This document shows positions 35,233-45,429 of a DNA stretch of 64,000 bases, one piece after another. The stretch is from positions 186,001 through 250,000 of the forward strand of contig NZ_FWZU01000001.1 of assembly GCF_900177375.1 (NCBI RefSeq), written 5' to 3'. The translations under genes and the position numbers were made by a program. The first letter of the stretch is position 1. Each line of letters begins with the position of its first letter. A model generated the notes under the pieces. The model was not told where the DNA came from. It searched no databases and saw nothing but the letters and a program-made list of their open reading frames with translations. The DNA comes from Desulfovibrio gilichinskyi (GTDB lineage Bacteria > Desulfobacterota > Desulfovibrionia > Desulfovibrionales > Desulfovibrionaceae).

Positions 35233-36423
35233 ATGCCTGTTAAATTTGCCGATCGGATGTCTACTGTCCACAGATCTTTCATTCGCGAAATACTTAAAGT
35301 AACAGAAGATACATCTATTATTTCTTTTGCTGGCGGTTTGCCGAATCCTGAACTGTTCCCTGTTTCAGAATTAGAAGCTGCGGCTGTGGCTGTTTTACAA
35401 GAAGCAGGTCCTCAGTCTTTACAGTATTCAACTACAGAAGGTTATCTTCCTTTGCGTAAGTACATTGCTGCCCGCTATAAGGAAAAGAAAGGAATTGAAG
35501 TTGATGCTGATGAAATCATCATTACTACCGGATCACAGCAGTGCCTTGATCTGCTGGGTAAAGTTTTCATTGATGCCGGAGATAAAGTTATAATTGAACG
35601 CCCAGGCTATCTTGGAGCAATTCAATCTTTTTCAATGTTTCAGGCTGAATTTATAACTGTAGGTCTTGAAGATGACGGTCCTGATCTTAAAGAGCTTGAA
35701 GCCGCTTTAGACCAAGACAATGTTAAAATGTTTTATGCTGTTACAAATTTCCAAAATCCTTCAGGTCTTACCTATAGCGATGCAAAGAGAGCTGCTGTAG
35801 CTAAACTTATGAAGGGACGTGATACAATTTTTGTTGAAGATGATCCTTATGGAGAACTTCGCTTTAAGGGTGAATCTCATCCTCCTGTAGTCAGAGGATA
35901 TCTTGATGAAGGAGGTATTCTGCTGGGTTCATTCTCCAAGGTTGCGGCCCCGGGGTTCAGGCTCGGCTGGATAGTTTGCGGCGGCGAAACCCGCGATAAA
36001 CTTATTATAGCCAAGCAGGCTTCAGACCTTCATACAAGTACTTTTAATCAGCATCTCGTTTACAGATATGTTACGGATAATGTTCTGGATGATCATATCG
36101 AAAAAATCAGGGCTCGTTATGGTAAACAAAGAGATGTTATGGTTGAGAGTATTAAAAAATATTTCCCGGCCGAAGTTAAAGTTACTGAACCTGAAGGCGG
36201 AATGTTTTTGTGGGTGACTCTTCCGGAATCTTCATCTGCCATGGACTTTTTCGATGAAGCAATAAAAAATAAAGTTGCTTTTGTTCCCGGACGTCCTTTC
36301 TATGTTGATGGAAGCGGTGAAAATACTCTTCGTCTCAATTTTTCAAACTCAGACGAAGAACGCATTGTCGAAGGGATTAAACGCTTGGGAACAGGCTTAA
36401 AGAACTTCATCGCCAAGGCTTAA
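35233..36423 (+). CDS. PLP-dependent class I/II aminotransferase
   Basis: This 396-residue fold-type I aminotransferase is of the 2-aminoadipate/aromatic/valine-pyruvate (MocR C-domain-like) subgroup. It has SFAGGLPNPELFP near residue 34, TTGSQQCLDLLGKVF near 100, NFQNPSGLTY near 175 (Asn contacting PLP), DDPYGELRF near 208 and the PLP lysine in GSFSKVAAPGFRLGW near 240. Substrate cannot be fixed from sequence; this subgroup transfers amino groups from 2-aminoadipate, branched-chain or aromatic amino acids to 2-oxoglutarate. The start is ATG 35233 because AAGGAGG lies seven bases upstream; a longer frame from 35170 lacks a site. No winged-helix domain, so not a MocR regulator. Confidence 0.9.
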   Translation: MPVKFADRMSTVHRSFIREILKVTEDTSIISFAGGLPNPELFPVSELEAAAVAVLQEAGPQSLQYSTTEGYLPLRKYIAARYKEKKGIEVDADEIIITTGSQQCLDLLGKVFIDAGDKVIIERPGYLGAIQSFSMFQAEFITVGLEDDGPDLKELEAALDQDNVKMFYAVTNFQNPSGLTYSDAKRAAVAKLMKGRDTIFVEDDPYGELRFKGESHPPVVRGYLDEGGILLGSFSKVAAPGFRLGWIVCGGETRDKLIIAKQASDLHTSTFNQHLVYRYVTDNVLDDHIEKIRARYGKQRDVMVESIKKYFPAEVKVTEPEGGMFLWVTLPESSSAMDFFDEAIKNKVAFVPGRPFYVDGSGENTLRLNFSNSDEERIVEGIKRLGTGLKNFIAKA

Positions 36424-36448
36424 TATTCAGGTGATAATGTTTTTTTTT

Positions 36449-36482
36449 GAGGAGGTGCAGGTTACTTAATCTGCACCTCCTC
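36449..36482. repeat. GC-rich inverted repeat after aminotransferase
   Basis: GAGGAGGTGCAG / CTGCACCTCCTC has a 10-base loop. There is no T run downstream on the plus strand, so it may act by another termination mode or as an mRNA-stability hairpin. Confidence 0.6.
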
Positions 36483-36584
36483 TTGCATTTATGTCTTAAA
36501 GTGATTAATTCCTAAGCCAAAGACAAACCCCTTCTAATAATATCGTTTTAGAAGTTATGTTAATCATAAACCAGAGGATCGATC

Positions 36585-38291
36585 ATGTCAGAACATGTAG
36601 TTGTCATAGGTGCTGTTGCGCTTGGGCCTAAAGCGGCTTGCCGTTTTAAACGACTCAGACAGGATGCTAAGGTCATTCTCATCGATAGAGATGATGTATT
36701 TTCTTACGGCGGTTGCGGAATACCTTATTTTGTTTCCGGTGATGTTTCTGAATCAAGTGCTCTTCGTACCACCGCTTTTCACATGGTAAGGGATGAACCA
36801 TTTTTTAAAGATATCAAAGGTGTTGATGTCCTTTCCAGCACGGAAGCCACCAAAATAGACCGTGATAAAAAACAGGTTCATATTACGAACTTGAAGACCG
36901 GCGAAAAGAGTGTGCTTGATTACGATAAACTCGTAATCGGAACCGGAGCTACCCCACGAAAATTAAACCTTCCCGGCGAAGAACTGGAAAATGTGTATTG
37001 TGTAGGCAATATGCATGATGCTGAAAAAATTAAACAAGGCATCACCGAAGGCAAGTTTAATAAAGCAGTCGTTGTGGGAGCCGGGTTTATCGGCCTTGAA
37101 ATGGCGGAAGCTTTTTCTGATATGTGGGGAATTGAAACAACTGTTGTTGAAATATTTAATCAGATTTTACCCCGCGTAGTAAGCCCCGTAATTGCGAAGA
37201 TGGGGCAGAATCATATGACAGAGCAGGGTGTTGCATTTAAACTCGGTCAGACGGTTACCCGTATTGAAGGTAACGGTAAAGTTGAACGGGTTGTAACCTC
37301 TGACGGCACAATAGAAGCTGATCTAGTAATCATTTCAGCAGGTGTTATTCCTAATGACAAGCTTGCACGCGAATGCGGACTTGATTGCAGTGAACGCGGT
37401 GGAATTCTTGTTGATGAAACCATGCGCACTTCTGATCCTGATATTTTTTCAGGCGGTGACTGCGTTGTAATCAAAAATGCTGTAGATGATTCTCCGTTCT
37501 TCCTGCCCATGGGGTCTATGGCAAATAGGCAGGGCCGCATTATCGGCAGCAATCTTGCCGGGCGTAATGATAAATTCCCAGCCGCAGCAGGTTCATTTGT
37601 CGTTAAATTATTTGAAAAGTCTATTGCAGGAACCGGTTTCAGTCTCGGCTCTGCTAAACAGGCCGGATTTGATGCTATCAGCGTAATGCTTATTATGGCA
37701 GACAGAGCACACTTTTATCCTGTTAAGGATATGATGACTCTTGAAATGATCGTTGATAAAGCCACCCGTCGTGTGCTCGGACTGCAAGGTTTTGCTTCAA
37801 GCGGCGATGCAATGGTCGGCCGTATCAATGCCGTAGCCGGTTTGATGAAATTTAAACCTACAGTTGAAGATATCAGTAATCTTGAGGTTGCATACTCACC
37901 ACCGTTTGCTTCCGCAATGGACGTTCTAAATGCTATAGCAAATATGGCTGATAATGCCCTCGCAGGGCTGAATCACGGGCATGGTCCTGATACTTTTGCG
38001 CAGTACTGGGCGGACCGTGAATGCGGTGATTATTGCTTCCTTGATGTCCGCGAACATGCTGATGCTGAGCCGTTCCTGGAAAAATATCCTGAGCATTGGC
38101 ATAACATTCCGCAGGGTGAAATACCTGCTCGTTTTGAAGAACTTCCTAAAGATAAAAAAATTGTTCTTGTCTGCAATACAGGTGGACGCTCTTATGAAGC
38201 GCAGGTAATGCTTGACGGTTTAGGCTTTGATCAGGTGCTCAACACTCAGGGCGGAATGGCTGTAATTAAAGCTTGGGGTGTTGATATTTAG
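36585..38291 (+). CDS. CoA-disulfide-reductase-like flavoprotein with rhodanese domain
   Basis: This 568-residue FAD/NAD(P)H oxidoreductase has the N-terminal FAD fold VVIGAVALGPKAA, with an unusual AVALG in place of GxGxxG; the active-site Cys in FSYGGCGIPYF near residue 43; NADH-binding VVVGAGFIGLEMAEA near 165; and GGDCVVI near 290. A C-terminal rhodanese domain (about 465-565) carries the catalytic Cys in LVCNTGGRSYEA near 528. The domain pair is that of CoA-disulfide reductase/NADH:polysulfide-like enzymes (CoADR-RHD), which reduce persulfides or CoA disulfides. In a sulfate reducer this fits sulfane-sulfur handling. It has a GAGGATCG ribosome binding site and is monocistronic. Confidence 0.88.
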   Translation: MSEHVVVIGAVALGPKAACRFKRLRQDAKVILIDRDDVFSYGGCGIPYFVSGDVSESSALRTTAFHMVRDEPFFKDIKGVDVLSSTEATKIDRDKKQVHITNLKTGEKSVLDYDKLVIGTGATPRKLNLPGEELENVYCVGNMHDAEKIKQGITEGKFNKAVVVGAGFIGLEMAEAFSDMWGIETTVVEIFNQILPRVVSPVIAKMGQNHMTEQGVAFKLGQTVTRIEGNGKVERVVTSDGTIEADLVIISAGVIPNDKLARECGLDCSERGGILVDETMRTSDPDIFSGGDCVVIKNAVDDSPFFLPMGSMANRQGRIIGSNLAGRNDKFPAAAGSFVVKLFEKSIAGTGFSLGSAKQAGFDAISVMLIMADRAHFYPVKDMMTLEMIVDKATRRVLGLQGFASSGDAMVGRINAVAGLMKFKPTVEDISNLEVAYSPPFASAMDVLNAIANMADNALAGLNHGHGPDTFAQYWADRECGDYCFLDVREHADAEPFLEKYPEHWHNIPQGEIPARFEELPKDKKIVLVCNTGGRSYEAQVMLDGLGFDQVLNTQGGMAVIKAWGVDI

Positions 38292-38349
38292 CAATATCCG
38301 CATTGCGGATGTGTTAATTTCAGGATGAGATCATCCCTCAGTTACTATT

Positions 38350-38400
38350 AAGGTTCAAGATCTGATTTGCAAAAAAAGTTTAGATCTTGAACCTTTTTTT
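38350..38400 (+). terminator. Terminator of flavoprotein gene
   Basis: AAGGTTCAAGATCT / AGATCTTGAACCTT has a loop of about 18 bases and is followed by a run of seven T residues. Confidence 0.85.
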
Positions 38401-38567
38401 GCTATAATTTATGCGTTTTCATTATCAGTAATTTGATGACACTTAGTAGCTGTTTATTATGCATTCATTATTGCTATGCATTTCTATTTGGTATAATGTA
38501 TAAACAATACTGCTGGTTTAGTTTTTTCTAATTTAGTTTTAATCATGAACGGTTGAAGAGAGGGATT

Positions 38568-38963
38568 ATGAGGTTTCTAATTATTGATGACGACGAAACC
38601 GTCCACATGTACCTGACGCAGCTGTTAGAACCATATGCTCGCTGTGAAACTGTTTTTAACGGTACAGAGGCTATAGAAGCTTTTAAGAAGGCTGTTAAGG
38701 ACAATGATCCTTTTGATACTGTTTTTATGGATATCCTGATGCCGGAAATGGATGGACACGCTGCTACGAAAAAGCTTCGTGACCTTGAAAATGAATTGGG
38801 GATTCAAGGTCCTGATGAGTTTAAGCTAGTCATGATCACTTCTCTGAATGATACTAAAAACGTGAGTCAGGCTTTTTTTAGAGGTTACGCAAGCTGTTAT
38901 ATAGTGAAGCCTTTCAGCAAGGTCAGGGTGCTAAATGAACTTCGCGAAAATAATATTCTATAG
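38568..38963 (+). CDS. Stand-alone response regulator receiver
   Basis: This 131-residue single-domain receiver (CheY-like) has the acidic pair IIDDDE near residue 5, phospho-acceptor Asp in VFMDILMPEMDG near 55, conserved Thr/Ser in VMITSLND near 91 and Lys in YIVKPFSKV near 113. No output domain follows, so it acts by protein contact in a phosphorelay. Start ATG 38568 has GAGAGGG six bases upstream; the upstream TTG at 38553 is not preferred. No kinase gene adjoins it. Confidence 0.9.
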   Translation: MRFLIIDDDETVHMYLTQLLEPYARCETVFNGTEAIEAFKKAVKDNDPFDTVFMDILMPEMDGHAATKKLRDLENELGIQGPDEFKLVMITSLNDTKNVSQAFFRGYASCYIVKPFSKVRVLNELRENNIL

Positions 38964-38986
38964 CTTGAAAGAGTATTAAGATTTTG

Positions 38987-39021
38987 AAAGTGCATCCGGA
39001 TATTACGTGTGCACTTTTTTT
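38987..39021 (+). terminator. Terminator of receiver gene
   Basis: AAAGTGCA / TGCACTTT with a loop of about 15 bases is followed by TTTTTG. Confidence 0.75.
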
Positions 39022-39153
39022 GTGCTGAATATATCGATTTATTAAGATGGTCAGTTCGCTTTGTGTGAGCTGTCAATTGAAGCAGTAATGGGTACATGTT
39101 CATTCCCATTATTGATTGAGCTAAAATGTGTTTTTCTGATTAGGAGATTAGTA

Positions 39154-39540
39154 ATGTCAGCAAAAAAGATTACCACGTTCTTTATATGTGCAGTAATGGT
39201 TTTGTCACTTTCAGGATGTGCCGCCGTTTTACTCGGCGGAGCAGCAGCGGGAGGAACATACGTATATGTGGCCGGTCAGGCTAAACGTCAATATAATTCA
39301 AGCTTAAGCTCTACTTATACCGCAACAATTAAAGCGTGCAAGGGACTTGGTTTAAAGATTGAAAGTAATAAAAAAAGGTTAAGTGATGCCTCGATCAAGG
39401 CCCGTGATGTTGATACAACTGTATACATAAGTTTGGAAAGTGTCTCATCCAAGACTACGAATGTTTCAGTCAGGTATGGTATGCTGGGAGATGAACAGGC
39501 TTCAGCTAAAATTCTATCTGCAATAAACAGTAATTTTTAG
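39154..39540 (+). CDS. DUF3568-type lipoprotein
   Basis: This 128-residue lipoprotein has signal MSAKKITTFFICAVMVLSLSGC with lipobox LSGC at about 19-22, then a Gly/Ala-rich segment (LLGGAAAGGTYVYVAGQ) and a small alpha/beta domain. The AGQAKRQYNSSLSSTYTATIKACKGLGL pattern matches DUF3568-type proteins, whose function is unknown. Start ATG 39154 is preceded by TAGGAG; an upstream frame to 39061 does not have a site. Monocistronic. Confidence 0.75.
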   Translation: MSAKKITTFFICAVMVLSLSGCAAVLLGGAAAGGTYVYVAGQAKRQYNSSLSSTYTATIKACKGLGLKIESNKKRLSDASIKARDVDTTVYISLESVSSKTTNVSVRYGMLGDEQASAKILSAINSNF

Positions 39541-39574
39541 CTTCTCTGAATTTTTATAAATACAACAAAGATTA

Positions 39575-39620
39575 AAAAAATCCCCCCTTTTGAATTTAAT
39601 TGTCAAAAGGGGGGATTTTC
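39575..39620. terminator. Bidirectional terminator
   Basis: AAAATCCCCCCTTTTGA / TCAAAAGGGGGGATTTT has a 9-base loop; both sides are T-rich on their respective strands (minus strand TTTTTTTAATC). It serves the DUF3568 gene and the convergent small gene. Confidence 0.88.
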
Positions 39621-39670
39621 TCTTAATTGAGATAGTTCACAGGTAATTTGTTGTCGAATTTCATCCATAT

Positions 39671-39865
39671 CTATTTACTGCTCCTTGCTGATTCCATTTG
39701 ATGAAAATCAGCTCCCATAATATTTGCACGGTCATCTTGATGAACATTCCAGTTTTCACTGTTAAGTGTAAATAGTTCACAATTTTTTGGTACTTCTTTG
39801 ATCTTCTGATCCTTTTTAATGATGATTTTGGGTTTTGGATACGAGGTTGTTTTGCTCTTTTTCAT
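39671..39865 (-). CDS. Small basic protein, 64 residues
   Basis: The family is not recognised. It is a strongly basic N-terminus (KKSKTTSYPKPKIIIKKDQK) followed by a more polar tail. The ATG has a TGAGGGTAG ribosome binding site. Codon composition looks normal, and the 39575-39620 terminator follows at convergent position, which supports it as a real gene, but a short spurious frame cannot be excluded. Confidence 0.45.
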   Translation of the reverse strand: MKKSKTTSYPKPKIIIKKDQKIKEVPKNCELFTLNSENWNVHQDDRANIMGADFHQMESARSSK

Positions 39866-40076
39866 ACTACCCTCATTTGTTGGATGGTTAGTTAGATGCA
39901 GTTACAATATAACTCTTCAGAGAGGGCAGAACAACATCTATTTTATTTAAATTTGAATGAAATCAGGATCTGATTGTAATATATAAGTAAATAATCATAT
40001 TTTGTATAACTGGATAAAATAACTATACAAAGTATAAAGTAAAATAAAAATTAATAATTACAGTCAGTTTTAACTA

Positions 40077-41111
40077 TTACTTTTTATTACTTTTTCCCAT
40101 CTCAAACATCATCAGAATTGTACGTTGCATCGGTGAGTAGTTGTCATCTGAAATTATATAGATAAAAGTCCTGCCATCGTCTGTTGTTATGGTGTCCAAA
40201 CCTTCAAAGTTGTCCAATGGCAGCAAGCCGTGAAGCTCAATAAGTTGTTTCGGGAGGAGCTTTGTTCCGGATTTAAATTCTGGTTTTTTAATAATACAAA
40301 GCCTTATTTTTAATGAAACAGGTTTTATAAAGCTGCGTTCAAGTGTAAGAATGTCGCCTCCAGGAAGAGTCGCAACTGAAGTCGGTCTATAGTCCGGTTG
40401 TCTCTGGTACTCCATTTCTATCCAGTCCTTATCAATTCCCACAGCCGCATATGATGGTTTTTCATAGTCTGTTTCACCTTCAGCTATTAATAAAATTCTG
40501 CCGTCAGGTAGTAATGTTATGGATTCAATCCCACCATTTTTAGGCAGTTCTTTCATATGTTCAGGCTGACTCATTCTGGAAGGTGTGCCTGAAAGCTCAA
40601 ATAGATTTGAAGATTTGTATTTGTTGATCCTGTGCCTGCGTTCAAAAGCTACCAGAAATCCGGATCCCGGGGCTCTGCTTAATGCTTCTGCGTCGGCATT
40701 ATATTTTGAGCTGAGAGTTTTTCCTTCGATGCTTAAAAGTTGCCCAAGTTGTGCCTCAGGTTTAATCCCGATTAAAAATTCATTATTATTGTATATCATT
40801 TCCCCTTTCACCCAAAATCCCATATCTGAAACAGCTAAAAAAGATTTTCGATCTTTGCTGACCAGCATATCGGACAGCCCTCCAAAAGCAGGGTGAACGC
40901 ATTCCAGAATTATTGCCCCTTTATATTTTAAGCCTGCAACGTTTAAATCGACATGATCTGTCTCATGGGGGCCAACTTGCTTTGAAGTGAGTTTTATATC
41001 AATCGGATTGCTCTTTGGCTGCTCCGGCTTATTAAGTTTTGCAGAAACTCCAAAAGTCAGTGATATTAGCATGCAGGCTGTTATTATTAGAAATATTATT
41101 GTTTTCTTCAT
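40077..41111 (-). CDS. Exported phytase-esterase-like protein
   Basis: This 344-residue protein has a signal peptide (hydrophobic stretch 4-22, cleavage near VSA) and a beta-propeller-like body. Motifs such as FGGLSDMLVSKDRKSFLAVSDMG near residue 70, GIESITLLPDGRILLIAEG near 193, and DNFEGLDTI near 305 fit the 'esterase-like activity of phytase' family (DUF/PF13449). The reaction in vivo is unknown. An AGGAGAACC site precedes the ATG. It is divergent from the sensor kinase gene; the 178-base gap is the shared upstream region. Confidence 0.82.
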   Translation of the reverse strand: MKKTIIFLIITACMLISLTFGVSAKLNKPEQPKSNPIDIKLTSKQVGPHETDHVDLNVAGLKYKGAIILECVHPAFGGLSDMLVSKDRKSFLAVSDMGFWVKGEMIYNNNEFLIGIKPEAQLGQLLSIEGKTLSSKYNADAEALSRAPGSGFLVAFERRHRINKYKSSNLFELSGTPSRMSQPEHMKELPKNGGIESITLLPDGRILLIAEGETDYEKPSYAAVGIDKDWIEMEYQRQPDYRPTSVATLPGGDILTLERSFIKPVSLKIRLCIIKKPEFKSGTKLLPKQLIELHGLLPLDNFEGLDTITTDDGRTFIYIISDDNYSPMQRTILMMFEMGKSNKK

Positions 41112-41289
41112 TGGTTCTCCTGTAATTGAGATGGCTCAATCGTTATCATGCAAATGATGCGAATGTATAGGATGGTAATTGCGGTATAGTTCTTGTATAG
41201 TAGGAAAAGTTGGGTTTGATGCTTTAAATTTTAATTTTAAACCAAAAATAGCTGTTTTTAATATACAGATAAACTGGAGAGCAAAACAA

Positions 41290-43938
41290 GTGAGATATTT
41301 CGTCTCTGCATTTGCACTAATAATCATAATATTTTCGTCAACATTTTCTATGGCGGAAATCGAGAAGAAAAATGTCCTTTTTCTTAATTCATATCAAAAC
41401 GGCTACGCATGGTCAGATGATATTTTAGCCGGAATCAGAGAAGTTTTTCGCGATAGTAATATTAATATCGATCTGCATATTGAATATATGGATACGAAAC
41501 GTTTTAAAGGGGACGAATTTACGGAAATTCTTCATTCGTATTACGCATTTAAGTATAAAAATTACAAGTTGTCAGCCATTGTTGTTTCAGATAACGCTGC
41601 GCTGAATTTTATGCTGAAATATAAGGATAGTTTTTTCCCTGAAGTTCCGGTGATTTTCTGTGGTATTAATGATTTTAAGCCGGAACTTATTGCTGGCTTA
41701 GACAATTACGGCGGAGTTCTTGAAAATCCTGATATTGCTGCCAATGTCAATCTTGCACTTAAATTTAATCCAGATGTTAAAAAGATTACTGTTGTCGGAG
41801 ATAATTCTGTTACTTCGCGAGCAATCGTTCATCAGATTGAAAACGCTGCACCATTATTTGCCGGGCGGCTGACTTTTGAATATTGGAATGATCTTACGTT
41901 GTCTGAACTGCTTAGAAAATCTAGGGCAATGGGCCGTGATAATATCCTCCTCTTTACGCCTTTTTACAAAGGAGCTCACGGCGAACTTTATTCCGCAGAA
42001 GAAGTACTTCAGATAATATCGGACAATTCTCCTGTCATGGTTTTCAGCGTATGGGAGTTTCTTCTCGGGCATGGGATAGTTGGAGGTAAGCTTCTTTCCG
42101 GCCAAGATCAGGGACGGCAGGCAGCTAAAATGGCTGTTGAAGTTTTAAAAACAGGTAAGATACCAAAAGAAAGAGTAATTATGGGCACAAGTGAGTACTT
42201 TATGTTTGATTATAAGGTACTAAAAAAATTTCACATTAAAGAAAGTCTGTTGCCTGAAGACAGTGTTCTTATAAATGGCCCGGATTACTTTTATAAGCTG
42301 AACAAACAGGTTTTTTGGACTATCATTGTTTCGTTGTTTGCACTTAGTATTACTCTAATCTTTTTAGTTATTTCTATTTTGCAGCGCAGAAAAGTTGAAA
42401 AAAGAATAACGGCTCAATTGTCTTTTCAGGAAATTCTTATGGATACCATACCTCTGCAAATTTGCTGGAAAGACAAAAAGCAGCGGTATTTAGGAGCAAA
42501 CAGATCATTTACAGATTTCTTTGAAATGGGTTCGCCGTCGGCAATTATCGGATTGGATGATTTTATACTTAAGCCTGACGAGGAATTTGCAAAGGAATCA
42601 GCCAAATGGGATCAACAAGTTATCGAAACTGGCAATCAGCGGTTGCGTATCAGCTGGGCAATGTCTCGTGAAGGTGGTGACCCTGTCTGGCTGGAAATCA
42701 ATAGAGTTCCGCTTTATAACGAAAAAGGTGATGTTGTCGGTACTCTTTCTACCGCTCAGGATGTCACACGCAGAGTCAACCTTGAAAAGCAGCTTCTTCA
42801 GTCGCAAAAAATGGAAGCAATAGGAACACTTGCGGGTGGTATTGCGCATGATTTCAACAATATTCTTACTTCCATCATCAATTCCATTGAACTTGCGATG
42901 AATGACGTGAAAGAAGGAACCCTAACGTGGAAGGATCTGGACCGCGCGGTAAAAGCCGCTCAACGCGGAAGCCGTGTCGTTAAACAGATTCTGACCTTCA
43001 GCCGTCCTTCACAGGAAGGTATCAAGCCAACTGATATTAGTGATGTTGTTCGTGAAACGGTCGATTTTATTAAGGCTTCATTACCAAGAAATATCATGGT
43101 CACTGCGAATATACCTGAAGATGCACCTTTGATCATGGCTGACCCTACTCAGATTCATCAGGTCATAATGAATCTGTGCACCAACTCCTTTCAATCGTTG
43201 AGGGATAGCGGCGGGCAAATTGAAGTTTCTCTTAGAACCGTAGATGTTGAAGATGAACAAGGTCAGTTTATGCGTGTTAAGCCCGGGAAATATATAGAGT
43301 TAGAAATTTCTGATAACGGGCCTGGAATTCCTGTTGAAATATTGGATAAGATTTTTGATCCATTTTTTACAACCAAGGGTAAAGCAGAGGGAACCGGTCT
43401 TGGACTTGCTGTTGTGCATGGTTTAATCAAAGGACATGGCGGCGGTGTGACTGTAAACAGTCTGCCAGACGTTAAAACAAGTTTTGAAATATATCTGCCT
43501 GTTACGGGACAGCTTAGAAATGTGGATAATACGAGCTATGGTCCCTTGCATCTTGGTCAGGAAAGTATACTTTTTGTTGAGGATGATGAAGATCAGCTTG
43601 AAACAACTCCTAGAATCTTAGAAAGTCTCGGATATACTGTTACTGCACTTTCATCACCTGCTGAGGCATTCAGGCAGGTTAGTGTCGCCCCTGATAAATT
43701 TGATTTAATTATAACTGACTATGATATGCCGGAAACAAACGGTTTGGATCTTGCCAAAGATATTCAAAATATTGCACCGACAATACCTGTTCTCATTGTA
43801 TCAGGTAGACGAAATTTTTTAAATGTTGCTTCTGAAGTTAAAAATGTCAGGAAAGTTCTGATGAAACCATATAGTAAAAATATAATTGCAGACGCTATTA
43901 GAGAAGTTCTGTTGTCCACGGAGAAAATTGATGGGTAG
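41290..43938 (+). CDS. Hybrid sensor histidine kinase of lactate-operon two-component pair
   Basis: This inner-membrane kinase of 882 residues has, in order: signal/TM segment (about 3-22); a periplasmic ABC-substrate-binding-type sensor domain (30-350: [14 protein letters not shown] ... [16 protein letters not shown]); TM (about 370-390); PAS (about 395-510); HisKA with phospho-His in [13 protein letters not shown] near 537; HATPase with N box and [18 protein letters not shown]; and a C-terminal receiver with Asp in [13 protein letters not shown]. The GTG start at 41290 is preceded by CTGGAG. The gene overlaps the sigma-54 activator by 8 bases, so the pair is co-translated. By position it corresponds to the kinase next to the D. 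vulgaris lactate operon; the ligand is possibly a carboxylate (inference). Confidence 0.9.
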   Translation: MRYFVSAFALIIIIFSSTFSMAEIEKKNVLFLNSYQNGYAWSDDILAGIREVFRDSNINIDLHIEYMDTKRFKGDEFTEILHSYYAFKYKNYKLSAIVVSDNAALNFMLKYKDSFFPEVPVIFCGINDFKPELIAGLDNYGGVLENPDIAANVNLALKFNPDVKKITVVGDNSVTSRAIVHQIENAAPLFAGRLTFEYWNDLTLSELLRKSRAMGRDNILLFTPFYKGAHGELYSAEEVLQIISDNSPVMVFSVWEFLLGHGIVGGKLLSGQDQGRQAAKMAVEVLKTGKIPKERVIMGTSEYFMFDYKVLKKFHIKESLLPEDSVLINGPDYFYKLNKQVFWTIIVSLFALSITLIFLVISILQRRKVEKRITAQLSFQEILMDTIPLQICWKDKKQRYLGANRSFTDFFEMGSPSAIIGLDDFILKPDEEFAKESAKWDQQVIETGNQRLRISWAMSREGGDPVWLEINRVPLYNEKGDVVGTLSTAQDVTRRVNLEKQLLQSQKMEAIGTLAGGIAHDFNNILTSIINSIELAMNDVKEGTLTWKDLDRAVKAAQRGSRVVKQILTFSRPSQEGIKPTDISDVVRETVDFIKASLPRNIMVTANIPEDAPLIMADPTQIHQVIMNLCTNSFQSLRDSGGQIEVSLRTVDVEDEQGQFMRVKPGKYIELEISDNGPGIPVEILDKIFDPFFTTKGKAEGTGLGLAVVHGLIKGHGGGVTVNSLPDVKTSFEIYLPVTGQLRNVDNTSYGPLHLGQESILFVEDDEDQLETTPRILESLGYTVTALSSPAEAFRQVSVAPDKFDLIITDYDMPETNGLDLAKDIQNIAPTIPVLIVSGRRNFLNVASEVKNVRKVLMKPYSKNIIADAIREVLLSTEKIDG

Positions 43939-45397
43939 AATTCTTATAATAGACGATGATGTACAGGTTTGTGAAACAATTCAAAGTCTTATCGTTAGGT
44001 CGGGCCATGAAGGAGATTACGCGCAAACATTATCTCGCGGAATGGATAAAGTTGAAACCGGAATTTTTGATCTCGTTTTTTTAGATATATCTTTGCCTGA
44101 CGGTAATGGTTTAGATTTTCTGTCACGCATAAAGGAATCGTCCGGGCAGCCTGAAGTCATTATTCTTACCGGTAAGGGGGATGATGATGGAGCAGAGCTC
44201 GCGATTCAGGGCGGAGCATGGGATTTTCTTGTAAAGCCGTCTTCTATTAAACAGATATCGCTTTCTATGAGCAGGGCACTGGCTTTTCATGCTGAAAAGA
44301 AAAACAGAGCTCAGTTAGTTGCGCTTAATTTAGATGATATTGTCGGTAAAAGCCCCGAAATAAAAAGCTGTTATGATCTTATAGCCCATGCGTCCGGATC
44401 TGATGCAAACGTGTTGATCACGGGCGAAACCGGGACAGGTAAGGAACTTTTTGCACGTACAATTCATGATAATTCAAGACGTGCCAAAAATAATTTTGTT
44501 GTGGTGGATTGTGCCTCTCTAACTGAAAATCTGGTCGAAAGTACTTTATTCGGGCATAAGAAAGGATCATTTACAGGTGCGCAGGCGGATCACAAGGGGC
44601 TTATTCATTTAGCGGATAAGGGCACGCTGGTACTTGATGAAGTAGGGGAGATGTCCCTTTCGGTGCAAAAATCTTTTTTGCGTGTGTTACAGGAAAGAAC
44701 TTATCGTCCGGTCGGTGAAAATAAAGAATTCAAAAGTGATTTCAGATTAATAGCTGCTACGAATAGAGATCTCGAAGCAATGGTTGCCAAAGGAGAATTT
44801 CGTCAGGATCTTTTATACCGCATTCAGACTATTCATATAATTTTACCGCCGCTTAGATCAAGAAGCGGAGATATCCGTGAGCTTACTGATTTTTATCTGC
44901 GGAGGCTTCGCACTCAGTATGGAGTACCGCCTAAAGTTGCAAATTCTGATTTTTATGATGTTTTAGATAATTATGAATGGCCGGGTAACGTTCGCCAGCT
45001 GTTCAATGTCGTAGAGCAGGCTTTTGTTGCAAGCGGTAGCGGGAATACCATTTATGCTATGCATCTATCAGATAATTTGCGAATCAAAATGGCAAAATCT
45101 AACCTTAAAAAAACTGAATCCTCTCTAAGTGCAGGTTCTGATAGTCTTGACGAGAATCTAGCACAAGAGGCTGGAAAAAATGATGGATCTATTGAATCCA
45201 CAGTTTCAGCAGCGGCTTCAGATCTTTTTTCAAGTGAATTGCCCTCACTGAAAATATTTAAAGGTCTTGCGGAAAAGAAATACCTTGAAGAACTGTTACG
45301 CAGGTATCATGGTGAAATTTCTGTAATCTTGGATGTTTCAGGGCTTTCGCGCTCACATTTCTATGCTTTGCTCAAAAAATATGAAATCAGTTATTAA
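43931..45397 (+). CDS. NtrC-family sigma-54 activator (lactate operon)
   Basis: This 488-residue sigma-54-dependent response regulator has a receiver (about 1-120, phospho-acceptor in LVFLDISLPDGNG), the AAA+ domain with Walker A GETGTGKELFA near 162, the sigma-54-contact loop KKGSFTGAQ near 212, Walker B GTLVLDEVGEM near 230, and a C-terminal Fis-type helix-turn-helix (VSGLSRSHFYALLKKYEI). ATG 43931 lies inside the end of the kinase gene (ATGGGTAG overlap). Its likely target is the adjacent lactate operon, since the intergenic region has a sigma-54-like promoter and palindromic repeats. In D. vulgaris, the regulator at this locus has been reported to control the lactate operon (recalled, not checked). 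Confidence 0.93.
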   Translation: MGRILIIDDDVQVCETIQSLIVRSGHEGDYAQTLSRGMDKVETGIFDLVFLDISLPDGNGLDFLSRIKESSGQPEVIILTGKGDDDGAELAIQGGAWDFLVKPSSIKQISLSMSRALAFHAEKKNRAQLVALNLDDIVGKSPEIKSCYDLIAHASGSDANVLITGETGTGKELFARTIHDNSRRAKNNFVVVDCASLTENLVESTLFGHKKGSFTGAQADHKGLIHLADKGTLVLDEVGEMSLSVQKSFLRVLQERTYRPVGENKEFKSDFRLIAATNRDLEAMVAKGEFRQDLLYRIQTIHIILPPLRSRSGDIRELTDFYLRRLRTQYGVPPKVANSDFYDVLDNYEWPGNVRQLFNVVEQAFVASGSGNTIYAMHLSDNLRIKMAKSNLKKTESSLSAGSDSLDENLAQEAGKNDGSIESTVSAAASDLFSSELPSLKIFKGLAEKKYLEELLRRYHGEISVILDVSGLSRSHFYALLKKYEISY

Positions 45398-45429
45398 TTG
45401 TTAATTGTGAAATATAATTAGATTCTTAG

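Noticed and set aside
38553-38567. TTG start for the receiver gene
   Set aside because: ATG at 38568 has a proper GAGAGGG site and begins the conserved MRFLIIDDD N-terminus.
41179-41289. Extended N-terminus of the sensor kinase
   Set aside because: GTG 41290 has CTGGAG upstream and starts directly with the signal/TM segment.
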